A stretch of 64,000 nt of DNA, taken from Favolaschia claudopus (Eukaryota > Basidiomycota > Agaricomycetes > Agaricales > Mycenaceae). The notes below the pieces were generated by a model. It was not told where the DNA came from and made no database searches. It saw nothing but the letters and a program-made list of their open reading frames with translations. Below are positions 46,531 through 59,608 of this stretch, in pieces; position 1 is the stretch's first letter; each line of letters starts with the position of its first letter. The stretch is taken from NCBI GenBank assembly GCA_037176885.1, contig JAWWNJ010000108.1, positions 62,001-126,000 on the forward strand. The letters are read 5' to 3'. Both the position numbers and the translations under genes were made by a program.

Positions 46531-47452
46531 ATGTCCACAACCGCCTCCATCTCATTTCGCGAGTCAATTCGCTGGCTCCCCTCCTCCGCACCCTCGGAAC
46601 CAACCCAAACAATCGTCCTCACCTCGCTAAAGACCGGCGCCTTCCTCGACGTCCGCTTCAACAAACACGATGGGAGTCTGGACTGGGCGTTTGCTGGGTT
46701 TCGCGTTTCTACTCCTCTCGATGACGACGAAAACAGCAAAGAATCGATTACAAAAACAAAATTCACGCATTATCTGGACTCGCGCACACTTGTTCGTCTG
46801 TCTCTCTCTCGGCGATTACCTCGGCTCTTCTGAAATTCTGAATGCTCTTTAATCCGCTCTACTCTAATCTGCTTTGGTTTTGATTTAATCTACTCTGCTC
46901 GCACACACCACCACCAAACAGACCCCACTAACCGTCCTCGACATCGGCCTTAACACCCCCCTCCCCAACCAAGACGGCCTTACCCTTACCCTCGAAACGG
47001 GCGAAATGGTCAACCCCGCTACAGGCGTCCTCACACCGTACGAGGAAGTATGGCGCGACGAAGACTCCGCCGACGCGGTGTTCATCCGCACCCTCAACTC
47101 AGACTCAGACAAGGCGTCAGACTGCTGGCGCGCCCGGGTGGGGAGGTGGCAGCTCGCACTTGGGCGGACGGGGGAGGGGGAGGGGGAGAGTGGGCATGAA
47201 TTCTGGGCTTGGCAGGCTGAGGCTCAGACACCACAATCACAATCGCAATCCCAATCGACGAAGTCTTCCAATGCTAATTCAGCTTCAAACTCAAATTCCC
47301 TATATCCAACCGAGTGGACGCGCGTCCATTCCACCCCCCTCCCCTCCATAGACAGCTCAGCTACGAAATTCCTGCCCGACGAGAGTATAACTTCGCGATG
47401 GGAGAGCGGGTCTACGGTGGAGTGGGAGGGGCAGGCGTGGCTTGTTCTATAG
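46531..47452 (+). CDS. HRI1-like protein (263 aa)
   Basis: Two exons, 46531-46791 and 46922-47452, with a 130-bp intron (donor GTTCGT). It has the features of the fungal HRI1 family: the start SFRESIRWLPS, EPTQTIVLTS, SLDWAFAGF, HYLDSRT, and then GEMVNPATGVLTPYEEVWRDE. Yeast Hri1 binds the casein kinase Hrr25 and its role is poorly known. The second half has a Ser/Gln/Asn-rich insertion (residues about 185-215) before EWEGQAWLVL at the C-terminus. Assignment rests on these remembered family motifs. The plus-strand neighbour is the LIM gene. Confidence 0.7.
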
Positions 47453-48049
47453 AAGTTAGAACCTGACTTGGATTTTATTGATTTGCTCTGCATGGAGAAT
47501 ACAATCCCCCGAGGCGTCGATATCTCACTCGGAGCAGATACTCGAAGTTGAATCGTCGTAGCAGTCCTGCGTTGAATCTAAGTATCTGTTCCCAAATCTT
47601 CGCCGGGCCGTCCGTGGTCGTGGTCGTAGTAGACCGTCATTTCCTTGTTCCGACAGTGTTCGAATTGAAATACTTAGGGAGGCGCTGGCCGTGTCTATTC
47701 AAATCAGCGTCAGCCCTGAGACCTGAGATTCAATGGATTAACAGCACTACTCGTTGTATGAATCGCGCTAGAAATTACGAAGTTTGGCGCGACAAATCCA
47801 CCAGAACTTGATTTTCAGCTCATTACAGTGGTCGGTGTGAATGAAATGTTGCAGCAACATTAGCCTAGTGTCGTCCCGGGACCCGAGTGCCGCTTGACAC
47901 TGAACAAAAGTGAACCAATATTTACAACGGGCTGAGCAGCAGAACATGTATTTGCAGGATTTGCAGGAAGGTACACTCCAGCCGCCGTGCAGTGTTCATC
48001 ATGATACATTTGCAACAGTTTTGTTTCTTTGTAGCGTAAATTGTCCATG
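47453..48049. other. convergent 3' flank, nothing recognised
   Basis: About 600 bp between the HRI1-like stop and the ETF-QO stop on the other strand. No gene, repeat or RNA is seen. Confidence 0.5.
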
Positions 48050-50594
48050 CTAAGTAAGTGCTGTCAAAAAAAACTCGTTAGCAGGTTGCGCAACATCACC
48101 CAATTCTCAAGGAAGGAAAGAAAAGACTCACTATACTTCGGCCCCCCTCCGCCTTCAGGCGTAGTCCAAGTAATATCCTGAGTCGGAACCTTGATGTCGC
48201 ACAGTTTGCAGTGGATGCAATTCTACAACGAATCAGCGACTTGTGGTCCAGGGCGAAATCAACTTCACTTCAAACCATACCTGCGAATTGATAACAAGTT
48301 TCTTCCCCTCCCACCCCTCCTCCTCCCCCTCCCTCTTCCCATCCTCCGAATTGCCATTGCCCGGAACAGCCTTGGCCCCATCGTCCGCGACATACTCATA
48401 CACCCCCGCCGGGCACGCTCGCTGCAACAGTCCCGCATACGTCCCAGCATTAGCCTGCACATGCGCCCGCCGACGCGTAGCCGTCTCATGCGTATCTACG
48501 GGTTCATCCTCTTTGACACCCTTGTCCGCTGCCAAGAATAAATTCGAGGTAAAATCAAAGAAAAACGCAATGTACCTCCCAACGCCGGCCCTTGTACGCC
48601 CCGCATGACACGCAAATGGACCGCCTCGCCCTCGGCATGATTCGTCCCCGTCAACGCCACGCTCGTCATCAAATCGGTGCTCAACGGCGGCTCGAAGGGC
48701 GGGTACGCAATTGGCGTGCAGGCGGATGCAGGTTGCGTGGCTAGGGCGTCAGGCGACGTCGTGCTCGGATTCCTCTGTTGCGAATTTAGAATTCTGGCCA
48801 AATCATGCGCAATGACACACTCACTATCTTCGCATGATGCGCCAGCGTCCACGGCACCCGCCCCCCAAGGATGGTGTCCACCCCGGCATTGAGCACACCT
48901 CCTAACAACCCAAGCCGCGTGTTGAACCCAGGCCGCACGTTACGCACGGCCCATAGATCTTTGTGGGCCGGAGAACCCTCGAACGCGGCGCTATAAGAGG
49001 CTAGGGAGATCGGCTCCGATGAGGGCTCGGCGGAATTCTGTGGTAAGGTGAAGATGTCATCTAGGAGTGAGCAAGCAGATATCACAGTGAGGGGCGTATC
49101 ATACAGAGTCTGCATTGACAGCCGCCTTGACTTTGAATGTCTGCGGAGAGGCGGTAGATTCAAACTGTACATCGGGATGCAGCTCCGCAAATGCCGACTC
49201 AGCCGCAAGCATTCCGGTCTATGAAGCGTTGAGCACAATTCTAGTAAATGTCGAATTGACCTCACTCGCATCGCGTTATGTGTGCCTTTGATCTTCGCAG
49301 CATTCACGACACCCGCGGCGCACCTGGATGTTTGTTTATCAATATTTCAGCGTTCTTTCGTTTGTATATACTACACACCCAATCAACGCACCGCCGGGGA
49401 AGTCGAGCTTCGGCAGACTCTGGAACCCGCCTTCGGTGAGAGAGCGACCACCATATGCGAGGCGTTCGCCGCCTGCTAGAAGGGCACGGAAAGCAGGATG
49501 GTGTTTCATGCGCTGGATTGAATTCAGCGTATTATGCAAAATTCAGTTGAAAGAACACTCGCCTGGAATTCACGATACGGCTCTAACCAAGGATTCTTGT
49601 AATCGAGCCCAACGACCAATCCAATACTAACCAGCCCATCTGCCATGTGGTATTCCCATCCACCGCCATATGTGTTCGTACTGAGTGGCCAGCCGAGCGT
49701 GTGTATGACTTTGCCTGTAAAGAATTTGAATAAGAGGGAAATTAGACGGAAAGCAAATTAGATGGCACCAGGAACATGTTTCTTCTCATCAACGCGCCAG
49801 ACCTCCTTCAACCCGATCCCATACGTCTGTGGCTCCTTCCCATTCCGCAGATCATACATCGAGATGGCCTGCTTGGCGAGCGACCCATGCGCACCCTCCG
49901 CGAGCAGTGTCGCGCGCGCACGGAACGCTACGCCCGGTTCAAATCGCGCAGACTTCGTGCGCTGGCGCGTAACCCCCGCGTCGTGGGTGATAACCCCTCT
50001 CACAGACCGTACTTCGCGTCCTTGAGCATCCTTAGCGTCCGCCTCTTGCGCCAGCAGAAATCGGGCTCCGGAAAAGCCGGGATAGACCTCGACGCCCAGC
50101 TCCTCCGCCACACCCCCGAGCCATGCGGCAACGCGGCTGAGACTCGCAATGTAATTACCCTTATTATTCATCTGCGGCGGGTGCGGAATCGGGATGGAAT
50201 ATTTCTGCGTCAGGAAGCGCATAGAGGACTTCGTTACGGGTTGAGATAATGGGTGCTCCGTGGTGCGCCAGTCGGGCAGGAGGGCATCCAAAGCGGATGG
50301 CTCGATTACCGCCCCAGACAAGATATGTGCGCCGACCTCGCTGCCCTTTTCTAGTAGCACTACGCGCACCTCTTTCCCTGTTTCTGCCTCGAGCTGTTTG
50401 AGCCGTATGGCTGCGCTGAGGCCGGCGGGACCACCGCCGACGATGCAAACGTCGACAAGCTCCTCTTCGCGCGGTTCTGCGTCGGGATCGTATGCAGCGG
50501 AGCTAGAGTTGCGAAGAGTTGAAGTGGTGTGTAGACATCGCGTAGGAAGACGTCTGAAGAGACGAGTACGGAGCTGGGTGAGGGGTGCGGGCAT
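48050..50594 (-). CDS. mitochondrial electron-transfer flavoprotein-ubiquinone oxidoreductase (681 aa)
   Basis: Inner-membrane flavo-iron-sulphur protein that passes electrons from ETF to ubiquinone during fatty-acid and amino-acid breakdown. Ten exons: 50594-49769, 49714-49563, 49512-49379, 49323-49266, 49218-49105, 49037-48825, 48774-48576, 48528-48281, 48222-48132 and 48060-48050 (11 nt). The Arg/Ser-rich N-terminus ([18 protein letters not shown]) looks like a mitochondrial presequence. FAD binding is at [19 protein letters not shown]. Family blocks are [22 protein letters not shown] and KIKGTHNAM. The 4Fe-4S ligands lie in CPAGVYEY and [10 protein letters not shown]. The tiny last exon gives the family's usual end, KYTLT. 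Intron 2 (49562-49513) needs a GC donor (CAG|GCGAGT). Confidence 0.94.
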
Positions 50595-50992
50595 CCTGAA
50601 TCTTCCGACCGCCGGTAGCAGTTTCTGTCTACCACCACTCAACTCTCAACGTGTAGAATCTTCGGCGCGACTGTGGAACCAGCCAGACAAGCGATGAGCG
50701 TCGGAAACACCAGAGACGACTTTGAAGGAGTTGTAGACAAAAATAACGATGACTTCAAAATGAAATCAAAGGTTCGGGACGGTAACTCAGAGTCCCGTAT
50801 CCAATCAGGACGACCGTATTTCCTCGTCCTCATATTTCCTCCTCAAAAGTCCATCTCAAGAAGACTGGGCAGCTAGCACAAAAACAAGCTAAATTGGTTC
50901 TAAAACAACACAAGGAATGTATGCGATCCGATGCTCAGTTAAGTTAAATGCAAGTAAAATCCCCCAAGATACACTGATAGATACACCACAAC
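50595..50992. other. 398-bp gap between ETF-QO start and P450 stop
   Basis: Both neighbours are on the minus strand, so this should contain the ETF-QO promoter and the P450 3' end. Nothing else seen. It marks the edge between housekeeping genes and the metabolic gene group. Confidence 0.5.
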
Positions 50993-53514
50993 TCAAAGAG
51001 CGTACATGTGCACCGGGATCTGAGGACCCATCTCCGTCTTATCCTTGAGCCAGGGCTGGAGACTCGACGCGATGCCGAGAGCAAGCTCTTCGCCGGTACC
51101 TTCGAAGCGGAAACGAGTGACGAGACCGCTGAGCACGATCTAAAGAGGGGAATGCAAAGGGAATTCAAAGTAAGCATTTATTCTCACCACGAAAGACGGG
51201 GGCTATCATCACCTTGTAAACAAATATGGCCAGTTTGGCGCCAATACACGTGCGAGGTCCGTTGCTGCCAAAGACGAGCAAATTCGCATAGCCAGGCCAC
51301 ATCTTCTCCAACGGGTTGCGGTCGCCGAGCCAGCGCTCGGGGCGCCAGGTGTCGCCGTCAGTCCACACAGAATCAAGGCGTTGGATGGCGATAATCGGCA
51401 CGAGGATAGTCTTTATCGGCAACCAATTTGTTAGTGCACTTGTGACTTTCTTCCAGAATACAAGGAAGGCGACTTGCCTGTCCAGGAGACACCTCTACGG
51501 AGTTGACAACCCGACCGTCCGTCAAAGTGATCGGCTCCTTAAGCGGGATCGAATCTTCCTTCGTCGCGACACGTTCCATGTACGCGAGACCAGGATACTT
51601 CCGCAGACTACGTTCAAACGGAGTAAGTATCATTGAACGTGATAGATAAAGCGAAGACACGACTACGCACGTCTCGTTGAGAACAGCATCCAGATAAGGT
51701 AGGCCGGAGACATAGTCGTCGTAGGTCGGTTCGCCCGGCCAGTTGGCAATTTCTTCGCGAAGGCGATTCTGAACCTCTTGGTTGTGCGCGAGCTCCCATA
51801 GAGTAAACCCAAGCGTGAGAGTGGTCGCCTCATGCCCAGCCATTCTGACGTGACCTCAGCATTCGAGAAAAAATTACAAACATCGAGGAAGATTGAATGC
51901 GTACACGAAAGTTGAGATCTGCTCGTTGAGTTCTTCCAATGAAATGCGATTTTCAGAGTACGCGATGACTAATATAAGTGAGGTCCAGAAATTGAGCAAA
52001 AGAAAAAATCATGTCAAGGCGCGGAGAGTCACTTACGAAGGGCACTCAAGAGATCTTTTGAATGCTTGTCCACAAAATCCTTATTACGCCGAATCATTTC
52101 GCGGGCTACACCGTTCTACGCAAAGACACAGACAGCTATTAGCTCATTTAAGTTTGTATGAAGGCGCGCATTTCACACCTGGATTGTCAGACGCGCAATG
52201 GCCTGGGCTTGAATCGCCGGAATCGGCAGATCGTTGAGGATGGGGAATCGCCGAAGAAGCATCAGGAACTGAACGACAGATCATTATATTATAAGCAACC
52301 CTCGAAACGAAAATGAAGGAATGGAAAACTTACTATGAATCCAGTATAACGTGCCATTGGGGTCACACCGCGCCGACGCCCGTGAAGGATATTTTCTGCG
52401 TCTTCACCATGGCCGCCTTCGAAGTCGTATAAGAAAGCCTACAGCGAATTAATTTGATTTGTATGCTGAATCACAGGAGAAACAAGACGAACAATCCGGC
52501 CAACGACGTTCAGACTAGGAAGGAAAGAGATGGGTAAGAGATATAAAAATAAATCTGAAAGAAAAAGTGAAGCGTACGCTGCCCTCGCGGTCCAATGCAA
52601 AACATCCACATTCTTGATGGCACCGTTATTGGCCTCGAGCACCTGGCTCATATCATTCAAAACCTATGATATAAGAAACTCGCCTTCAGCAAAAAAAAAA
52701 CCTCGAATGCAGAGTGGATCACAAACCCTCGACGCAGCATCCCGAACGTCCGGAGCCATGGTGCGGAGAGTTTCAGCACTAACAATCAAAACTGGTAAGA
52801 GTCGAAAACGGGAAAAAAAAATCGATATGGTGTGCACCACTGACCTGAGAGAAGGGTTGATAAGCCGCTTCATGCGCTTATGTTCATCCTCGCCCTCCAC
52901 CCAGCCCAACCCTCTCCCGAGGAAGCGACCTACGCGCGGCCGGACGACACGGCTGTGATCTTTGAACATTGTGGGTGACGCAGAAAATTGATCAAGCTGA
53001 AAGTAACGCACGATAGTCGTAAATTCGCTTTTGCGTTAGATACTCGATTCCCATCGGATCGCCGAGAACGACCTGAATTATTCAAAATGAATTAAGTTAG
53101 TTATAGCTTCCTCGGGAATGGACTTGAGAAGGCGCACAATATCGGGAGCCTAAAGACAATATTATTGATATGAATACTTGCGAGCAGTGGGCGAAGTGAA
53201 GTCATTGAATGCTCACCCCGAAAGCAGCCTTGATTCGATATGTAAGCCCACACTTCTCAATCCAGTTTCTGAAGGCTCTGCCAGGTTGCTCGTAGAACAC
53301 AGTCTTCTCATGACCAAAGAGGAAGCTCGCGCCAGGCTGATTCAAACCTCAAGTGATCAGTATACTTGTGCTTTGAAGTCAAAATCTCTTTTAGACGCAC
53401 AGGAACGGGAAGCTTAGAAACGGAGGAGGCACTCTTGCGCTCAGAGGACAACTTCAGAGCCCAGGCAGAAATAACGAGGGTGGCGCCGAGCAGCAGGTAG
53501 AGAGAGATGGACAT
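50993..53514 (-). CDS. cytochrome P450 monooxygenase (522 aa)
   Basis: Membrane-anchored haem monooxygenase. Sixteen exons: 53514-53401, 53336-53217, 53149-53138 (12 nt), 53072-53012, 52959-52845, 52778-52727, 52663-52578, 52514-52493, 52438-52334, 52268-52179, 52115-52037, 51968-51905, 51844-51671, 51607-51478, 51410-51213 and 51139-50993. There is an N-terminal membrane helix (YLLLGATLVISAWAL) and a Pro-rich hinge. The I-helix is AGHEATT, the K-helix ExxR is ETLR in LNETLRKYP, and the PERF-type motif is WRPERW. The haem loop is FGSNGPRTCIG, one residue longer than the usual FxxGxRxCxG. Intron 14 (51477-51411) has a GCAAGT donor. Substrate unknown; it is the first of six metabolic genes. Confidence 0.92.
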
Positions 53515-54174
53515 GTTGAGGGATCGCGGCGGGTATTCCCATGTTGAACCAGTTTGATTTTGGCTTTTATTGCGACGCGCTGCATTGGGACTGTTGTTAT
53601 CATGAGCATTTGGGTTACGGGGAACCGGAAGCTGGCCGGCGTCGGATTTGGGGTGATTTGAAAATGAGTCGGTTCAGTTTCGAAAACAAATCAAAAGCAA
53701 AAGGTACAAATTCGCGGAGTCACATCTTTTGGTCACATCTTTCTGATTGATCCAAGAAATTGTTCGAATTCGACTCTAGCGTTGACCGGAGCGCTGGCTG
53801 ACCACCATGACCGGCGTGCACACCGAGATTCCCTCAATTCCACGAAGGCGACTTGTCCGCTTGTAAAAGAAGATCCCTGGCGAACCTACAATCGATGCAT
53901 ACTCGGCAATAACCTTGACATTCTATCATGAATTCAACCTGCAGTTCCCCGCGTTTTCGAAGAGACTTACTCCTGTCCGGCATGGAACAAATAGAAGACT
54001 ATCCTTTCAATCGAATCGCAGAAGCATCCAGTTCATCAAATGTAAATGCGACTTCCGCGAGGTGCGGCCCAAGGAATATATAGCCCGTAAAAACACACAA
54101 ATACTGGGATGGTACTCGTCTGTTGTCAAAGTCGAACTCGCACTTCACGCACTTCTCTCAAACGAAAATCTACT
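53515..54174. promoter_or_regulatory. divergent intergenic region of P450 and aldo/keto reductase
   Basis: 660 bp between two start codons pointing away from each other, so both promoters lie here. ATATATAG on the plus strand near 54077 could be a TATA box for the reductase. No operator can be assigned. Confidence 0.5.
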
Positions 54175-55522
54175 ATGGCCAACCAAACCGTCGAATACCG
54201 CCAGTTAGGCAAGTCTGGTCTTAGAGTGTCGGTGCCCATTGTATGTGTCTCCCTGGTTTATACAACGCGTTCTAACCCGAGTTGACCAGGTTGGTGGAAT
54301 GTCCTTCGGGAGTTCGAGTTGGCTGGTATGTTTTCCCGCATAGAATCATTCAGCTGGGATCTCATCGCGACTTAGCCCTGGGTAATCGACGCCGACAAGG
54401 CTGTTCCTCTTCTCAAGACCGCTTGGGACCTTGGAATCAACACCATCGACACCGCCGATGTCTATTCAAACGGGGAGTCCGAACGTATCATCGCTCAATT
54501 CATCAAGGAGGTAAGTTACGATTCTTGAATCCTAGGCTGAACCGGTAGCTCACCGTCGATTAGCACAACATTCCCCGCAAGAGCCTAGTCATCATGACCA
54601 AAGTCAACTTCCCCGTCGCCCCCGAGCCCAACACCTTCACATTCATGATGCCCCATCTCCCTGGAACCCGCGACTACGTCAACACCTGCGGCCTCTCTCG
54701 TGCCGCCATTTTTGCTTCCGTCGACGCGTCCCTTGCTCGTCTCAACACGACCTACATCGACGTGCTCCAAGTTCACGACTTCGACGCGTCCACGCCCATC
54801 GAGGAGACGATGAAGGCTCTGAATGATCTCGTTGTGTCGGGCAAGGTGCGCTACATCGGCGCGTGCCGGATGAAGGCCTGGCAGTTCATGGAGATGAACC
54901 ACGTCGCCGAGATTCACGGCTGGACGCAGTTCACCAGCGCTCAGATCGAGCATTCGCTCCTATACCGCCCGGAGGTACTATTCATCTTTTCGTTCGCTGT
55001 GTTCTCACTCATCCGTTTCTCCAGGAGCAAGACATGATCGAATACTGCAACTACAAAGGTATCGGCGTGATCTCGTTCTCTGCGCTCATGGACGGACATC
55101 TTGCGCGCCCGATTGGCACCGAAACCACCCGCGTCAACGCCATCAAGGGCTCGCCGTTCGAGAAAGCGCGCCGTCCCAGCGACGAGGTCATTATCAAGCG
55201 CGTCCAGGAAATTGCCGGGAAACGAGGCTGGGAGATGGCACAGGTGGCGCTCGCTTGGTCTCTCACCAAGGTCTCCAGTCCGATCTTGGGCGCCAACAAG
55301 GTCCGTTTCACTCGCGATCTTCTTTCTTGTCTATCACATCCACTAAACTGGCATGTTCAGCCCGAACGATTGAGTCAGGCGGTGCTGACAGGGAAGACAT
55401 TGACTGCAGAGGAGATTCAGTATCTTGAGGAGCCGTAAGTGCTTTCCCCACTACCCCATAACTGTACATGCGTTTTCTGACACGAATCTCTGTGCAGGTA
55501 TGAGAGTAGGTCTCGTCGTTGA
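54175..55522 (+). CDS. aldo/keto reductase (340 aa)
   Basis: NAD(P)H-dependent oxidoreductase of aldehydes and ketones, of the group near voltage-gated K-channel beta subunits and yeast/fungal pyridoxal reductases. Seven exons: 54175-54240, 54290-54325, 54376-54510, 54564-54974, 55025-55300, 55361-55434 and 55498-55522. The catalytic tetrad is visible: Asp and Tyr in [14 protein letters not shown], Lys in VIMTKVNFP and His in VLQVHDFD. The cofactor-binding end is SSPILGANK followed by [13 protein letters not shown]. The length is normal. It is divergently paired with the P450 and 586 bp upstream of the GMC oxidoreductase. Confidence 0.93.
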
Positions 55523-56108
55523 ACCAGCCATCTCGTCTCAGTTGTCTGTATGAAACATATACCTTAGAATGCAGTCGGTTCTGTCTGTTTTGCGTCATTC
55601 AATCAATACAAAAGTTTTCCCATCATGAAACCCTCCCCACTGAGTAGGCGAGTCGAACGTTCACAGTGTCCGAGATGTCCTGGATCTTGAGCGCTGAGCG
55701 GCGTAGTGCCCTCATAGCAACGTAAAGTCGGGCGGCCGTTCCAGTCAACGGCAACAGAAATTTATTGCGGTGATCTCGCGTGCGAGACCAATATTCTGGG
55801 CAGGGGTTGTTCTGTCTATGAATTTGAATTTTTTTGCTCCCGCCGCTCGGTTGCATCCCGACAGCCTGCGGTACGTGCGAGGGCGGTCCCGTCGAGGCCA
55901 CACGACTATCCCCATGCTGCCCAGGCCCACATCTTTGGTGGCAAAGTGGATATCTGATGCTATCAACTCTATAGAACCGCGCCAGCTCGCGTGTGATTCA
56001 AAACGCGCCTCCGTTATTGCGCCCGGCCAATAGTCTATTATAGTATTACAGTTAAAGACAAGCGATGGCGACACAGGTGATTCCAAGGCTGCTGCTTCAT
56101 TTTCCTTC
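55523..56108. other. intergenic, nothing recognised
   Basis: 586 bp holding the reductase 3' end and the GMC oxidoreductase promoter. No repeat or RNA gene is seen. Confidence 0.5.
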
Positions 56109-58761
56109 ATGTTCCTCTTCTCTTCAACCCTATTCGCTTGCGCAGCGACCACTGCTCTCGTATCCGCCACTCCTTCCTCAAAAGTAGCCGCGGCTTGCCA
56201 GAAAGCCGCAGATGCCAGTGTTACTCGGGATCCGTCTGTCTTCACTAGCGTAACATACGACTATGTCGTCGTCGGTGGGTTGCCTGCATTCAGTAATACC
56301 ACCTTCCCCGACCGCTGAAACGCGACTTTGAAAGGTGGCGGAACGGCGGGGATGACATTGGCAGCGAGGTGCGCAAAATTGAGCACACTTTTCTTCCGCA
56401 TTTTCATTTTTCGCGTGTAGACTGGCTGAGAACCCTCGCGTCAAAGTCGGGGTTATTGAGGCTGGTGATTTCTTCCTGAATGACACCATCATCAACACAC
56501 CGAGTGAGCTTTTCAGTTGCTTTCGACTCAGATTCTCGATGCCTAACTCACGCAGGTTCTTCGTTCTTTGCACTCGGAAATCCTACCTATGACTGGATGT
56601 TCGCCACCGTTCCTCAGGAGAGTGCAGGCAACAGACAAATAGCACTTCCTCGGTATGTTCATGGCGCGATACTTGGCAAACAAATCTCACAAAAATTATA
56701 GCGCCAAGCTGCTCGGCGGTTCCACTGGTATAAACTTAATGGCTTACAATCGCGCCTCAGCTTCAGAGTACGACGCGCTCAACAAGTTCTCTGGGGACTC
56801 AAAGTGGAATTGGAAGAGCTTTGTTCCGTTCTTCCAAAAATCGTCCACCGTCGCTCCGACATCCGACAACACGCTCTCCAGCCGTGCTGCTAACACTGGA
56901 CCGGTCCATGTAAGTAATGCATCCTCGACAAAACGTGCCTTTGACTTAGCATGTTGCCCACAGGCGTCGTACAACTCGTTCTTGGTCGAGCCTGTTGGAA
57001 AGATGGTCGCCGCTTTCAACAAATTGGGTATCAACACCAACTCGGATTTCGTGCGCGTTTTTACTTTCCGTTTCTTCAAACTTGATCTAATGTAACTTGT
57101 TCATCGTTCTCTCAGTTGGACGGCAACGGAACAGGAATCTACAACAGCTTGGTCTCCGTCGACCGCGAACAAGGTACCCGCTCATACGCGTCGAGCTACC
57201 TTTGCGGTCTACCTCCCAAGACGAACTTGCACATTCTGCTTCATGCTCACGTATGCGACTATCATTATTTCCTTTCGTCCTGTGAAACGATCTTGCGTTT
57301 ATTTTTAGGCTGCGAAAATCAACTTTGTCAAATCCGGCAAGACCAATGTGAAAGCTACTTCCGTCGATATCGTGGTGGCGTCGAAGACATACACTGTCAA
57401 GGCGTCGAAGGAGGTCATCGTGTCCACCGGTACCGACCAGACCCCGCATTTGCTTGAACTTTCGGGTGCGACTTGAAATAACTTTCCTATTTTCATCTCT
57501 GATCGGACTACTCATTACACTGTCAGGCATCGGGAACTCTGCGATCTTGTCTAAGTTTGGCATCACGACACTCATCGACCTTCCCGCAGTTGGAGAGAAC
57601 TTCCAAGAGCATCTTTACACTGGCGTTGAATGGAAGCTCAAACCCGGTGTCACGACTTTCGGTGAGCCAATTTGTGGATTCCTCGGGTGTAGGAACTGAA
57701 TCTTGTAAACAGATATCCTGCAAAACAATGCATCGTTCGCTGCCGAGCAAAAGGCGTTGTAGTACGTCCATTCGTTCACCCTTGCAATATCCCGAGATTG
57801 AGTGTATTTCAGCGACGCAACAGGTTCTGGATGGTTCGCCGGATTGGACGCTACCATCGCGTTCGTTCCCATGCAGCAATTGGCAGCTGATAGTGCCGAC
57901 CGGGTCGCTGCTCTGTCCAAGTTGCTCGACGACGAACGCAAAGCTGCGAAGCCGGACAGCATCCAGAGCTTGCAGTTGCCTATCCAGCAAGAATGGCTTC
58001 AGGAAGGCAAGGTTGGCCAAGCCGAGTTCATCCTCTGGAGTCGAGGCTTGGTGAACCCTCAGCCCAACGAGTCCTATGTCTTCATCCTTGGCGGTGCCTC
58101 GCATCCTTCGAGTCGGGGTAGCGTTGTAAGTATCATTCGTCTTGACCTCCCGATTCCGTCAGATTATTGATTCGTTTGTAGCACTTGCAGAGCGCAGATC
58201 CTCTGGCGCCACCGACCATCGATCCCCGCTTCCTCAGCACTGAATTCGGTGCGATCTCTCTTGTTCGTTACTCTCCCCGAAACTCAACCATACTCGCGCA
58301 GATATACAAGTCATGCTGGACTGCATTAAGCACATCTTTGCAGTAGGCAAGACCTCGCCATTTGCAGATATGCTCGATGTTCAGATCACTCCTGACCCGT
58401 CGGTCGTCAGCGATGAGGACTTGATTGAGTGAGCTATCATTATACCGCTTACCCGTTCGCGAATTCATCGACCCTCTCTCAGATACATTCGCGGCGAAGC
58501 GGCGGGTGGACACCACCACATTGGCACGGCCGCCATGGCACCGAAATCCGCAGGAGGGGTGGTCGACACCCACCTCCGTGTATACGGAACAGACAACCTC
58601 CGAGTCGTCGACGCGAGCATCATCCCTGTTCACATCGCCGCCCATCTCGAAAGCACGATATATGCGATCGCTGAGAAGGTTTGTTTTCCCCGCCCACCGC
58701 CCTGCGCTATCTGCTAACGAATGCAAACTAGGCCGCAGCTATGATTCTGGCCGATTGTTAA
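56109..58761 (+). CDS. secreted GMC flavo-oxidoreductase (627 aa)
   Basis: FAD enzyme of the glucose-methanol-choline family, which in mushrooms includes aryl-alcohol oxidases and related dehydrogenases. Fifteen exons: 56109-56274, 56335-56368, 56421-56503, 56556-56652, 56702-56909, 56964-57050, 57116-57250, 57309-57465, 57527-57661, 57713-57761, 57813-58125, 58182-58248, 58302-58428, 58483-58678 and 58732-58761. The signal peptide is MFLFSSTLFACAATTALVSA. FAD binding is at VVVGGGTAGMTLAARLAE, built across the first introns. The GMC signature region is KLLGGSTGINLMAYNR, and a second block reads STGTDQTPHLLELSGIG. Active-site histidines are likely in GGHHHIGTAAM and IIPVHIAAH. No break. The exact substrate cannot be told; it may act on a cluster product or on wood phenolics. 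Confidence 0.92.
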
Positions 58762-59608
58762 ACTTTTCGCATTCCTCTATTAACCGTTAAGTTATGCAGA
58801 ACTCTCTCGTAATTTATCCAGGCACTGCACTCACTTATTCTCCTACTACACACATCCCCTGGCTCTGGGCTACTGGGCTGACTATCGTTGATACTTACTG
58901 TATATACGCTTTGACAAATATTTTCTATAAACTATTGATTATGTATTGTTACATAAGGAGTCGAACTGAACCTGATCCGTGTGAATGCGCGAGACGAATT
59001 GCGTCGGTTCAGCTCACCGGCAACCAAGTCGGTCTAAGTCGGTCATGGGATCGAGATCTGTGCCTGCTGCATCGCCTCTTGTCAATCGCATCTCGAGAAA
59101 CAGAAGACGCCGTCGATCATTTTGATAAGACTCAGATAGAAGATTCGGAAGACATGTCCGAAGATATCGACTCTTGAGACTTCCAAATGCGGAAGTCCAT
59201 CACCATGTGGCGAACAGTCAAATATCTGTTCCCAGAACCTGGGTTCGGCACCAATAATTTATTGGACCTCGTGCAGGCTGAGTTGGTGGCGCTGGTCCCA
59301 ATCGCACGTTGTGGGCTGAACAATTTTTACGAAAAAATCTTCGGCAACCAGGGTGTTTGTATTCTATGTGCGGATCTCCTCATTGATTCGTACCTTGTGC
59401 CAAGGCCTCCGCGCAGGACTCAGCCCAAGCTCACCGCCCATGATCTGAGTAGAAACGTGCGCGTCGGGGACGCTTGAAACTCGAAGAGCAACGTTTCCGA
59501 ACGCTGAAAGATATCATTGTGTTATGAAGGCAAATTGCAAGTCTACAAGGGGGTGTGATACAGATGCATTATCCAAATAAAAAAAGCAAGCAAAATTCCA
59601 CGGAGGTT
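58762..59608. other. intergenic with a possible ORF relic
   Basis: 847 bp between convergent stops. Plus-strand frames at about 58925-59176 (acidic end, EDSEDMSEDIDS) and 59187-59477 (96 codons from ATG, containing WRTVKYLFPEPGFGTNNLLD) look partly protein-like but share no recognised family and are out of frame with each other. They could be parts of a decayed gene. Confidence 0.3.
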
